Part shown: in pieces, positions 38,334 to 46,123 of the stretch | How positions within the stretch are numbered: the stretch's first letter is position 1 | How the letters are laid out: every line of letters starts with the position of its first letter | From: an uncultured Prevotellaceae bacterium | GTDB taxonomy: Bacteria > Bacteroidota > Bacteroidia > Bacteroidales > Bacteroidaceae | Length of the DNA: 64,000 nucleotides | Direction: 5' to 3' | Assembly (NCBI GenBank): GCA_902767775.1 | Contig: CACXIP010000001.1 | Coordinates: forward strand, 62,001 to 126,000 | Notes under the pieces: generated by a model | Told to the model about the DNA's origin: nothing | Seen by the model: the letters and a program-made list of their open reading frames with translations, nothing else | Databases searched by the model: none | Position numbers and translations under genes: made by a program

Positions 38334-39989
38334 ATGGAGGTTGTAAGGAAAATAAGAAAGGAAACGCTGTTTCTCGTCGTTTTGTGCCTTGCCGCATTCT
38401 TCGTCAACAACAGTATGTTTCCAACTGATGCTGCTGAGGCAAAGACCATTGTCACGGCCAGGGATATTGTGGCTGACGGCAACTGGATGAATCCCACGAT
38501 GAATGGTATGCCACGGTATGACGCTCCTCCTCTTGCCGCTTGGGTGGCAGCAGTTGTTGAAAAGGTATATCCGAACAATATCAGCGTTCAGCGCAGCATC
38601 GTGGCATTGTTGGCGACCTTGTGGGCTCTCTTCTTCTTTGGAGTGGCGAGGTATATGGAGAGAAGGAGGGGATTCGCAGAACTTGCAACCTTCGTTTTCC
38701 TTACCAGTTATAACGTCATCTACCACGGGAGAGTCGTCAACAGAGACATTTATGGCTATTCCCTGATGATGGGTGCAGTGTATTTCTTGTTTAGAATGCT
38801 GTATGACGAGCGCTATTATGCCAAGCCGCATAAATGGCGTTGGGCCATTGTCGCGGGCATCATGATGGGACTGTCATATCTTGGAAACGGCACAGAACCG
38901 TTTTATTCCATGTTGTTGCCCTTGGTAATAGTCATCCTTTTGTTGAAAAGACCCGTCATGGACGGACGATGGATGCCTCTGCTCACCATGTGCCTGATAT
39001 GCATGGCTACATGTGGTTGGTGGGTTGCCCATCTTTTCTCATCACATCAGGATGTAACACTTGCCGATGTGCTTGCTGTGCACACCAATGGAGGCATCCG
39101 TCCTTGGTACTACTATTGGCGCTTCTTTGTGGAGATGGGAGTTTGGACATTGTTGTTGCTGGCAGCATTCTGTATTCCATATTGGTATAAGCGGCTGAGC
39201 ACCAAACGTCTTTACCGAATGGCTTTGGCCTGGCTTGCCATTGCTTTGGTGCTGTTGTCGGTCATTCCCAATAAAGAGATGACTGACTTGTTGCCACTCG
39301 TTCCACCCTGTGCCTTGACGGTGGCGTGCCTATTGTTTTATTATGGAGAGCGCTGGCCCCAGGATGAATGGGGAAGGGGAGTGTTCTTCCTCAATGGTTA
39401 TCTATTGACATTGTTGGTTTTCGGACTGCCTTTCTTTGTTCATTTCCGAATGACCAATTGGGATATTATTGACTTCGGCACAGCCTTGGTTATCGGTGTC
39501 TTCCTTTTCGGCATCTCGCTCTATCTCTTGTTCTCCACCACAAGAAAAGACATGTTGGGGATAGTCAGAGGGTTGATAGCCCTTTTCCTTTTAGTTGAGT
39601 GCTTTATGCTTGGTGCTGTTGGCGACATTTTTGGCAATCCTCATCAAAAAAGTGTTGCCATACTGCAGAATAACGATGAATTGCAGGTCCTTCCTCTTTA
39701 TTATAATAAGGAGGAGTCTTTAAGAATAGAACTGGTATGTGCAGCCAACAAGCCAATAATGCCTCTTGACCTGAATGACGGGGAAGCTGTTACCAAAGCG
39801 GCTCCTTGCATGCTGTTGACACAAAAGCCATTGGCGAGCGAATTATCCGACAAGGTGTTGCAAGAAGTAGACACCCTGCATCTTGGTGTTTACGATGACA
39901 ACAGATTGCCAAGACACAGCAGTCATTATGACAAGGCTTTTGTCAATTACGTGACTGTCCTAAAACCTAAGGCTTCTCCCAACGATTAA
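38334..39989 (+). CDS. ArnT/PMT-like (GT39/GT83 type) membrane glycosyltransferase
   Basis: This 551-residue protein has about eleven to twelve membrane helices and the architecture of lipid-linked-sugar glycosyltransferases (GT-C fold). The first periplasmic loop carries the expected acidic residues ('FPTDAAEAKTIVTARDI' near 31-45) and the family's 'NPTMNGMPRYDAPPLAAWVAA' type segment near 52-72. A short soluble domain follows the last helix. Donors for this family are polyprenyl-phosphate sugars, and acceptors are often lipid A or proteins. Neither can be assigned here. Its stop is two bases from the convergent DUF4861 stop. Confidence 0.8.
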   Translation: MEVVRKIRKETLFLVVLCLAAFFVNNSMFPTDAAEAKTIVTARDIVADGNWMNPTMNGMPRYDAPPLAAWVAAVVEKVYPNNISVQRSIVALLATLWALFFFGVARYMERRRGFAELATFVFLTSYNVIYHGRVVNRDIYGYSLMMGAVYFLFRMLYDERYYAKPHKWRWAIVAGIMMGLSYLGNGTEPFYSMLLPLVIVILLLKRPVMDGRWMPLLTMCLICMATCGWWVAHLFSSHQDVTLADVLAVHTNGGIRPWYYYWRFFVEMGVWTLLLLAAFCIPYWYKRLSTKRLYRMALAWLAIALVLLSVIPNKEMTDLLPLVPPCALTVACLLFYYGERWPQDEWGRGVFFLNGYLLTLLVFGLPFFVHFRMTNWDIIDFGTALVIGVFLFGISLYLLFSTTRKDMLGIVRGLIALFLLVECFMLGAVGDIFGNPHQKSVAILQNNDELQVLPLYYNKEESLRIELVCAANKPIMPLDLNDGEAVTKAAPCMLLTQKPLASELSDKVLQEVDTLHLGVYDDNRLPRHSSHYDKAFVNYVTVLKPKASPND

Positions 39990-39991
39990 GT

Positions 39992-41224
39992 CTACTCAGA
40001 CCTGATGACTTGTGACTCTGCAGATAGAGTCCTTTTCCATTCCTCAAGACAGGCAAACCAGTCCTTGGCGTTGTGGACTCCAAAACTCTCGTTGTCGCTG
40101 CCAAAGGTGATATGGTAGGTGAGGTGTGCATCAGCCACCTTGACAACAAAGGGATAATTGTCCTTGTCGGCAGGCAGTTCTTTGTCAATGTTGTCTTTCG
40201 CAAGGCAGATACCCAGTCCCACTGTCTCACGTTTGTGGCCGGCGGAGTCTTTTTCTGAAACAGGCCAATCTGTTCCCCAGCATCCTCGAAGTCCTTTGTG
40301 GTCGCTGTATTCTACTGAGTTTTTCACATTGATGATGCCAGTGGCAAATTTGAGGTCATCCACATTGCGGTTGAACACAACGTCGACCTTGCAGTCGCGC
40401 CGGCCGGCATAGAGCGTGTAATAGGTCACCATATCTGTTGGCTGGCTGCCTGGCTGCTGGCGCCATTGCTCATCCCTTACCTCTACAATAGTCCGCAAAG
40501 GCCCCCGTGCCACCAGTCGCTGGCCACGGTGCTCCACATCGCTGACCATGGTTGGTGCCTCTCCGTCCCATCCTCGCAAGGTGCCGACACCCAAAGTGTT
40601 GCCTACCCATAATACATCATCGCCAAAACCAGCTTCCTTTTGTGATGTGTCTGGATAGAACTGAGTCTGTTTAAGCTCAAGTCCCTTGCGGTATTTCCCA
40701 TAAATGTCCACCGTTTGGCGATGGTCGAAATAGATGCGGTAGGCCACCAATTCATTCTCAAATGCAGCCCCATGATGATGCAGCATAGAGTAGGGGTTCA
40801 CGTCACGGTCAACAGTCAGCTGAGATATATAAAGGTCTTGCTTGTTTGACTCCTTAATCTTTTTGTTGGTGAGCATCATGTCGACATACACCTTTGGCTC
40901 ATACTTGCGTGGAGTACCTTTGTCGGCCAATGTCACATGGAGTTTGGTTGTTGATTTCTTTGAAAGATTGAGTAAGGCGAACAATTCATCATATTTCCCA
41001 TCCCCATTGAGGTCATCCAACTGGCATGGAATCTCCCTGCCATCGACAGTGACAAGGGCAGACAAGACATTCATGGGTTCTTTGGAAAGTGAAATGCTGA
41101 GCGGATAGTTCGACAAGTCAATTTTGCTCTTGTTTTCCAATGTGATGTCAAGTTGACGTTCGGCCGCTGATGCGTTCATTGTCAGGAACATCAGCAACAA
41201 CATGTTTAGATAGTACTTGTACAT
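39992..41224 (-). CDS. secreted DUF4861 protein
   Basis: This 410-residue exported protein has a signal peptide (residues 1-20, ending ASA) and the DUF4861 fold, a beta-sandwich family found near polysaccharide-degradation genes in Bacteroidetes. Visible conserved-looking stretches include 'GRYDELFALLNLSKKS' type segments, 'ENELVAYRIYFDHRQTVDIYGK' near 140-160 and 'CWGTDWPVSEKDS' near 335. No catalytic activity is established. It is not next to a SusCD pair here and ends tail to tail with the ArnT-like gene. Confidence 0.8.
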   Translation of the reverse strand: MYKYYLNMLLLMFLTMNASAAERQLDITLENKSKIDLSNYPLSISLSKEPMNVLSALVTVDGREIPCQLDDLNGDGKYDELFALLNLSKKSTTKLHVTLADKGTPRKYEPKVYVDMMLTNKKIKESNKQDLYISQLTVDRDVNPYSMLHHHGAAFENELVAYRIYFDHRQTVDIYGKYRKGLELKQTQFYPDTSQKEAGFGDDVLWVGNTLGVGTLRGWDGEAPTMVSDVEHRGQRLVARGPLRTIVEVRDEQWRQQPGSQPTDMVTYYTLYAGRRDCKVDVVFNRNVDDLKFATGIINVKNSVEYSDHKGLRGCWGTDWPVSEKDSAGHKRETVGLGICLAKDNIDKELPADKDNYPFVVKVADAHLTYHITFGSDNESFGVHNAKDWFACLEEWKRTLSAESQVIRSE

Positions 41225-41406
41225 AATATATATGTTTTATGTTTTTGGATTTGCTTTAGGACTTCAAAAATAATAATAATCATTCAATTTGCAATTCGTG
41301 ATTAATTATTATTAACGGTTAAGGCGTGGGGGATGCTGATTTGTTAAAAAAGAATAACGCTTAAAAAAAAGATTGTATGGATGAAACATTATTTAAAAAT
41401 TTGTTT

Positions 41407-41414
41407 TAACTTTG
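41407..41414 (+). promoter_or_regulatory. -7 promoter element upstream of sigma-like gene
   Basis: TAACTTTG matches TAnnTTTG exactly and is followed by CG. No TTTG is found at the proper -33 distance, so the promoter may be weak or activator dependent. Confidence 0.4.
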
Positions 41415-41800
41415 CGTTGAAATAATTGATTGATTGCATTAGAGGATTTTAATCATCCTGTCTACTTGAAAAAATCTGTACTAATAACGGATTACTACGA
41501 GAATTATCAAGGTCACATTAACTCAAAACTGGGCATTGGAAATAGTATTATCATGATGCACAAAGCCGACAACCATCTGACAACCCCCTCAACTATTTTT
41601 GTAGGATTGGCCACAGCCAAACTACCGAAAGCAGTTTCTTATGTTTCCTCAGTACGAAAAGTGAGGATAATCATAGGAAATCTCATCGGCAACATCTTGT
41701 TGCTCATAGAGGGAAATACCCTCACGGAACTTCACCGCCGCCGAAAAAGAACGGGCACACCTGCCCTCAATTAGAAACGGCCATCCCCCTCGCCAGAAGT

Positions 41801-41838
41801 TCCGGACTTGCTCAAATAAAGAGAAGTTCGGATTTTTT
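41801..41838 (+). terminator. intrinsic terminator before the sigma-like gene
   Basis: TCCGGACTT (41801-41809) pairs with AAGTTCGGA (41824-41832) with one G-U pair and is followed by six T. It ends 25 bases before the ATG of the sigma-like gene, and no promoter box is visible in between. Confidence 0.6.
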
Positions 41839-41863
41839 CTTCACAGAATTTCTATCAGCTGCA

Positions 41864-42856
41864 ATGCATACAACTTCTAAATCATTAACTCCTATGTCTC
41901 AATTGAACAAACGCCCATTTTCCTCCTTTAGCCCGGAGGATGTCAAGAATCTCTTCCATCGCCTCAAGACAGACGAGAAGTTCTGCTATGCTTTCTTCTA
42001 TGGAGAAGAAAATGAAACCTACTCACTGTGCTACATCAGGAAATATATCACCAGTTGTGTCAGCACCTCCTATCAGTACCACATCTCGAAGGAGGATTTC
42101 GGAACCATCATGTATGAGAAGTTCTGGGATGAGGGTACTTGGCATGTGCTTGACACTTTCTCTGGAAAGTCTCTCGACAACTGGCTCTTTACGGTAACCT
42201 TCCACACCATTACCGCTTATCTCAAAGAACAGCGGATTATCAAGGATGTGAAGCAGCGTACTGCCAACAACACCAAGGTTTTGCTGAAAAAGCATACCCC
42301 AGAGGGTTGCAAGATGATTATTGATGAGGTCATACCCCAAGGAGCCGAGCATGACCTGCTCATCAAAATCTACGTGGAAAGGGAAAATGAAGACCTGATT
42401 ATGAAAGCGATGAAAATGGACTCGAATGAATTCAAGAAGGTAAAGGAGATGGCAGAACATTACTTCAAGTTCCGCCTTATCAACTCCAACTACATGTATG
42501 AGGAGTATGTCATTACCGACAAGTCTCCTCGCTATTACACCACCTCTGTGGATGTGGAGGATGCCATGGGAATGTTTGTGCCGTCAGACAGCCCATTCTA
42601 TGATGTCTTTGGCGTCAATCTCTCCAGCGCCGAGGTTCCGGCTCGCACTGTTGAGTTTATCAACAACTTCGTCACCAATGTGCTTAACTGGGATGAGCGT
42701 GATGTCTATATCTTCACAGAGAGGCGTATGGGCACCAAGCCCGTGGTTATTGCCGAAACCCTTGGTTGCACCCGTGGCTATGTGGACACACGCTACTCTC
42801 GTCTCAATGCCATTTTTGACGAGAAGTTCCGCAAGTGGTGGTACTCTCACACATAA
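41864..42856 (+). CDS. sigma-70-like RNA polymerase factor
   Basis: This 330-residue protein resembles an ECF-type sigma factor with an unusually long linker. Residues about 45-125 look like region 2 ('ISKEDFGTIMYEKFWDEG', 'FSGKSLDNWLFTVTFHTITAYLKEQ'). Residues about 275-325 look like region 4, a helix-turn-helix with 'VVIAETLGCTRGYVDTRYSRLNAIF'. About 150 residues separate them, far more than usual. A second ATG at 41894 would give 320 residues. No anti-sigma gene is adjacent. It converges on the 13-gene polysaccharide operon and ends in a strong terminator. Regulation of that operon is possible but not shown. Confidence 0.7.
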   Translation: MHTTSKSLTPMSQLNKRPFSSFSPEDVKNLFHRLKTDEKFCYAFFYGEENETYSLCYIRKYITSCVSTSYQYHISKEDFGTIMYEKFWDEGTWHVLDTFSGKSLDNWLFTVTFHTITAYLKEQRIIKDVKQRTANNTKVLLKKHTPEGCKMIIDEVIPQGAEHDLLIKIYVERENEDLIMKAMKMDSNEFKKVKEMAEHYFKFRLINSNYMYEEYVITDKSPRYYTTSVDVEDAMGMFVPSDSPFYDVFGVNLSSAEVPARTVEFINNFVTNVLNWDERDVYIFTERRMGTKPVVIAETLGCTRGYVDTRYSRLNAIFDEKFRKWWYSHT

Positions 42857-42870
42857 TGCCCTGATTATGC

Positions 42871-42914
42871 AATCACCGCCGTCATCGATAAGAATGACGG
42901 CGGTGATTGTTTTT
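42871..42914 (+). terminator. intrinsic terminator after the sigma-like gene
   Basis: A perfect 15-bp stem (42871-42885 with 42894-42908) closes an 8-base loop and is followed by GTTTTT. It separates the sigma-like gene from the convergent polysaccharide operon. Confidence 0.88.
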
Positions 42915-42948
42915 ATGGACTGCCCAATCAGTCCTGTTGGGTTGATTA

Positions 42949-43680
42949 TTAGCCGAAGAGCTTTTGGGCTTCCTCGTAGCTGTCGAGCGAACCGATGTCG
43001 TAGCGGCTGCCAGGCATCTGCCATGCATGAATGGTGGTGACATCCACCAGATAATGGGCCAGGTTGCCGGGCGCATCAAAGCCACAGCCATGATTCATGC
43101 AGTCTGTTATAAGCGGCATGTCCGCACGACTGTAGATGTAGAAAGGGGGAACAGCCCATTCAGAGACAGGCTCTTGGGGCTTCTCCTGCATCTGAAGCAC
43201 CCGATGGTTTTCATCCAAATCAATCACGCCCGTCCGCTGAAGCTTTTTCAGAGATGGCTCATGATAGAACATGATGACCGATGTCTTTTTCTGCTTGAAA
43301 AAGTCAACGAATCCTTGGAAGGAGAAATTGAGGATGTTGTCGGCAGCCAGTACCATGATGTCATCATCGATGTTGCCTTGCTCAATAGCAAGAAGCAGGT
43401 CTCTTACCGCACCCAAACGGTTGTCATTGCTGGTTGTCCCATCATCAATGATGCGTATGGGCTTTTTATAATCCACACTTGCGAGCCATTCCGTAAAAAT
43501 AGGTGCAAACTTATGATTGGTGACTATGATATGCTCATCGATGTCATCAATGAGGTCGATATCATCGAGCATACGCTCCAATATGGATTTGTTGCCGATT
43601 TTTAGCAGTGGCTTGGGAAAATTCTCCGTCAGAGGGTATAGTCTTGTGGCATAACCCGCTGCAATGATGATATTCTTCAT
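42949..43680 (-). CDS. sugar-phosphate nucleotidyltransferase
   Basis: This 243-residue protein is the last gene of the polysaccharide operon and probably makes an NDP-sugar from a sugar 1-phosphate. The N-terminal signature 'AAGYATRLYPLTENFPKPLL' is the nucleotide-binding and catalytic loop of the NTP transferase family. 'VLAADNILNF' near 112 provides the metal-binding Asp, and 'MQEKPQEP' near 168 is the usual sugar-binding motif. The length is that of the short RmlA/LicC-like group without a left-handed helix. It follows a galacturonokinase-like gene by 18 bases, so a uronic acid 1-phosphate is the substrate I would test first; that is an inference. Confidence 0.85.
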   Translation of the reverse strand: MKNIIIAAGYATRLYPLTENFPKPLLKIGNKSILERMLDDIDLIDDIDEHIIVTNHKFAPIFTEWLASVDYKKPIRIIDDGTTSNDNRLGAVRDLLLAIEQGNIDDDIMVLAADNILNFSFQGFVDFFKQKKTSVIMFYHEPSLKKLQRTGVIDLDENHRVLQMQEKPQEPVSEWAVPPFYIYSRADMPLITDCMNHGCGFDAPGNLAHYLVDVTTIHAWQMPGSRYDIGSLDSYEEAQKLFG

Positions 43681-43698
43681 AAATGTAGAAAGAAAATG

Positions 43699-44886
43699 TT
43701 ATAGGAAATCCACTCCGTTGCTCGTCTTGCAGAAAAAGACCTTGAATGAGTCGCGGTATTGGGGGAATGCCTTCAGATATTCATTGGTCACATACTCACG
43801 GATGTTGTCTTCTTTCATCGGGTCAACCAAGGCGATGCAGGCGCCCTTGAAGCCTGCTCCGCTGAACCGTCCTCCATAGATGCCATCCGTCCGGCGCATG
43901 ATTTTGTATAGTTCTATCAACTCGGGAGAACCGCATTCGTAGTTGTTCATCGAACTCTCACAGCTCTCAAAAATCAGTTGTCCGAACGTCTTGATGTCGC
44001 CTTTTTGCCATGCTTTGACACCTGCTTCCACGCGGTCGCATTCCGTGTAGAAGTGGCGGGCTCTTTTCGCAAAACGCTCTGGCATACGGTCATCATATTT
44101 CTCAAAAATCTCCTCCGGAACATCATGCAGCCGGGTGTCCTGCAGTTCCTTCAAGGTTATGTTCTCATATGCCTGCATAATCCATGCCGCTGTCTTGCAC
44201 TCCGATACGCGCAGGTTGTAGTCGGTGCCGGTGAGCTTTCGGGTCACTCCGCTGAAGAAGATGCCGATTTTGAAAGGAAGGTCTTGTTTTCCGTCTCCGA
44301 ACTGCAGTATCTTGTATTCTGAGGTTTCTGTGTCCAGGTAGAGAAGTTTCTCAGACTCGCACAGCACCACACAGGCTTGGTCGAGAATGCCGTTGTTGAG
44401 TCCCACATAATTGCGTTCCGCCATGGAGGCATACTTGATGACCTGCATTTTGTCCAGTCCCAAGTTGTTCACCTTGTCAAGTGCCTTGACAAAGCCACAA
44501 AGCAAAGCGGCCGACGAAGAAAGGCCTCCGATGGGCATGGAACCTTTCACGACACCCCGGATGCCTTTTTGCAACTGGAAGTCTTTTTGAAGTGACCAAA
44601 CCGCACCTCTGAGGTAGTCGCCCCAGTTGTGCTGCTTAGAGTCAATCTCTCTTCTTACATTGAAGGTCATCAGTCCCTCAAAAGAGAGGGAGCACATCTC
44701 CACCTTGCCTGTTTCTGTGGCAGAGAACAGAAATTCTATGCCGCTGTCGAAGGCGAAGCCACTCACCAGACCATGTTGGTGGTCGACATGGGCTCCCAAC
44801 GGACAAATGCGATAAGGTGAAAACAGTTGGTATAGGGCGTCGCCCTTTCCAAAAAATGTACGGTACGCTTGGAATAAATCCAACAT
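43699..44886 (-). CDS. GHMP sugar kinase, galacturonokinase-like
   Basis: This 395-residue GHMP kinase phosphorylates a sugar at C1. Its sugar-binding motif reads 'PYRICPLGAHVDHQHG' (about residues 25-40), which is closer to plant galacturonokinase than to the 'APGRVNLIGEHTDY' type of galactokinase. Further similar stretches are 'NGILDQA', 'YNLRVSEC', 'NYECGSPELIELYKI' and 'GGRFSGAGFKGACIA'. The phosphate loop 'PIGGLSSSAA' lies near 118. It is 23 bases after a GT4 gene and directly before the nucleotidyltransferase. Family membership is clear; uronic acid specificity is inferred from memory of the plant enzyme's motifs. Confidence 0.75.
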   Translation of the reverse strand: MLDLFQAYRTFFGKGDALYQLFSPYRICPLGAHVDHQHGLVSGFAFDSGIEFLFSATETGKVEMCSLSFEGLMTFNVRREIDSKQHNWGDYLRGAVWSLQKDFQLQKGIRGVVKGSMPIGGLSSSAALLCGFVKALDKVNNLGLDKMQVIKYASMAERNYVGLNNGILDQACVVLCESEKLLYLDTETSEYKILQFGDGKQDLPFKIGIFFSGVTRKLTGTDYNLRVSECKTAAWIMQAYENITLKELQDTRLHDVPEEIFEKYDDRMPERFAKRARHFYTECDRVEAGVKAWQKGDIKTFGQLIFESCESSMNNYECGSPELIELYKIMRRTDGIYGGRFSGAGFKGACIALVDPMKEDNIREYVTNEYLKAFPQYRDSFKVFFCKTSNGVDFL

Positions 44887-44909
44887 ATTATGTTTTTTTA
44901 TGATGTAAT

Positions 44910-46106
44910 CTATAGATTCCGTGAAGAGAAATACCTTTCGTATCCCTCAAGCAAAGCCTTGCTGGTATGCTCCCAACTCAGTTCGTTGATGATTCGGTTG
45001 CGGCCATATTCCGACATCCGCTTGCGCATGGCTTCATTCTCCAACAACAAGACGATTTTGTCGCCCATGTCTTTGGCGTTGTTGGGTTCCGCATAGAGGG
45101 AGGCTTCCTGGGCGGAGTATCGCCCTTCGGTGAGGTCGAATTGTACGATTGGCTTGCCCAATGCCATATACTCCAAAATCTTGTTCATCGTGCTTTTGTC
45201 GTTCATGGCGTTGTACTCATCTGAATTGACACATACGTCGGCAGTGTTGAGGTAGTCGAGCAAGGTGTCGTCGGGTACACGGCCGGTGAACTCTACGATG
45301 TCGTCGAGGCCCATTGCATGGCTTTGCTTTCGCAGCGCTTCCAGATGTGGACCGCCGCCGACGATACCCCAGAAGATGTCGTCACGGTGAAGTTCGTCGC
45401 GGATATATTTTGCTGCTTCGAGCAGATACTCTATTCCTTCCTGCTGACCTATCACGCCAAGGTAGCCAACCATGTAGCGCCTGCCCCTCTTGATTTCCGG
45501 TTTTGCAGGTGTGATGCGCAGACGCTCAAGTTTTGGGCCGCTGCGGAGTACAAAGACATCCTCCTCTTTCATGCCTCCGCGCTCAATGGCTATCTTCTTG
45601 TAGCTCTCATTGGTTACGAAGGCAAAGGTGCAGTGCTTGTAGGTCTGCCGCTCAAGCCACAACTGGCTCTTGTAAAGCAGTCCTTTTGCCTTGCCAAATT
45701 TCGCCTCAAACAATTCCGGACAGATGTCATGGTGGTCGAAGACATAATCCACTCCTTTGCGCTTGAACCATTTAGCCACCATATAGATGTCGTCTGGGGG
45801 ATTGCAGCCATGGATGACATGGAAACCTCGTTCCTTGAATATCTTCCGTGCCAATCGGAGTTCCTCGCGCAGCGCACAGAAATACTCGCGTGCATACCCC
45901 AGTGCTCCATTTCCTTCCTTAGGCATGTCATGGCGGTGGATATGTACACCTTTCATCAACTCATATTCCTTGTCATATCCCTTCCCCTTGGGGCAGATGA
46001 CAGAAACCTCGTAGCCATTTTCGGCCAATGTTGTTGCTTCTTGCCATACGCGCGTATCAAAGGGGACGGGTAGGTTCTCAACGATAATCAATACTTTTCT
46101 CTGCAT
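44910..46106 (-). CDS. GT4-family glycosyltransferase
   Basis: This 398-residue GT-B fold enzyme transfers a sugar during repeat-unit assembly on the cytoplasmic face. The N-terminal half shows 'VENLPVPFDTRVWQEATTLAENGYEVSVICP', a pattern common in Bacteroidetes EPS glycosyltransferases. The C-terminal half has the GT4 motif 'EYMALGKPIVQFDLTEGRYS', in which the usual EX7E donor-binding glutamates are visible. Donor and acceptor are unknown. It lies 17 bases after the lyase gene. Confidence 0.88.
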   Translation of the reverse strand: MQRKVLIIVENLPVPFDTRVWQEATTLAENGYEVSVICPKGKGYDKEYELMKGVHIHRHDMPKEGNGALGYAREYFCALREELRLARKIFKERGFHVIHGCNPPDDIYMVAKWFKRKGVDYVFDHHDICPELFEAKFGKAKGLLYKSQLWLERQTYKHCTFAFVTNESYKKIAIERGGMKEEDVFVLRSGPKLERLRITPAKPEIKRGRRYMVGYLGVIGQQEGIEYLLEAAKYIRDELHRDDIFWGIVGGGPHLEALRKQSHAMGLDDIVEFTGRVPDDTLLDYLNTADVCVNSDEYNAMNDKSTMNKILEYMALGKPIVQFDLTEGRYSAQEASLYAEPNNAKDMGDKIVLLLENEAMRKRMSEYGRNRIINELSWEHTSKALLEGYERYFSSRNL

Positions 46107-46123
46107 GATGTAGCTGTTTTTCC

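Larger units (their letters stand above)
41225..41863. other. 639-base intergenic region with a possible short transcript
   Basis: The region holds a -7-like element (TAACTTTG, 41407-41414) and an intrinsic terminator (41801-41838), so a transcript of roughly 400 bases may be made between them. An open frame from a TTG at 41430 or an ATG at 41553 to the stop at 41774 could encode 114 or 73 residues rich in Ile, Leu and Arg, but it resembles nothing I know. The remaining DNA is A/T-rich. Confidence 0.5.

Noticed and set aside
41430-41774. A 114-codon frame before the sigma-like gene
   Set aside because: It starts on TTG and resembles no protein I know. It is kept only as a possible part of a short transcript, not as a supported gene.
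42857-42948. Terminator at 42871-42914 considered as also ending the minus-strand polysaccharide operon
   Set aside because: Read on the minus strand the hairpin is followed by GCATAATC with no T-run, so support exists only for the plus strand.
45318-46073. A 251-codon plus-strand open frame opposite a GT4 gene
   Set aside because: The minus-strand GT4 enzyme is well supported by family motifs; the antisense frame has no motif.
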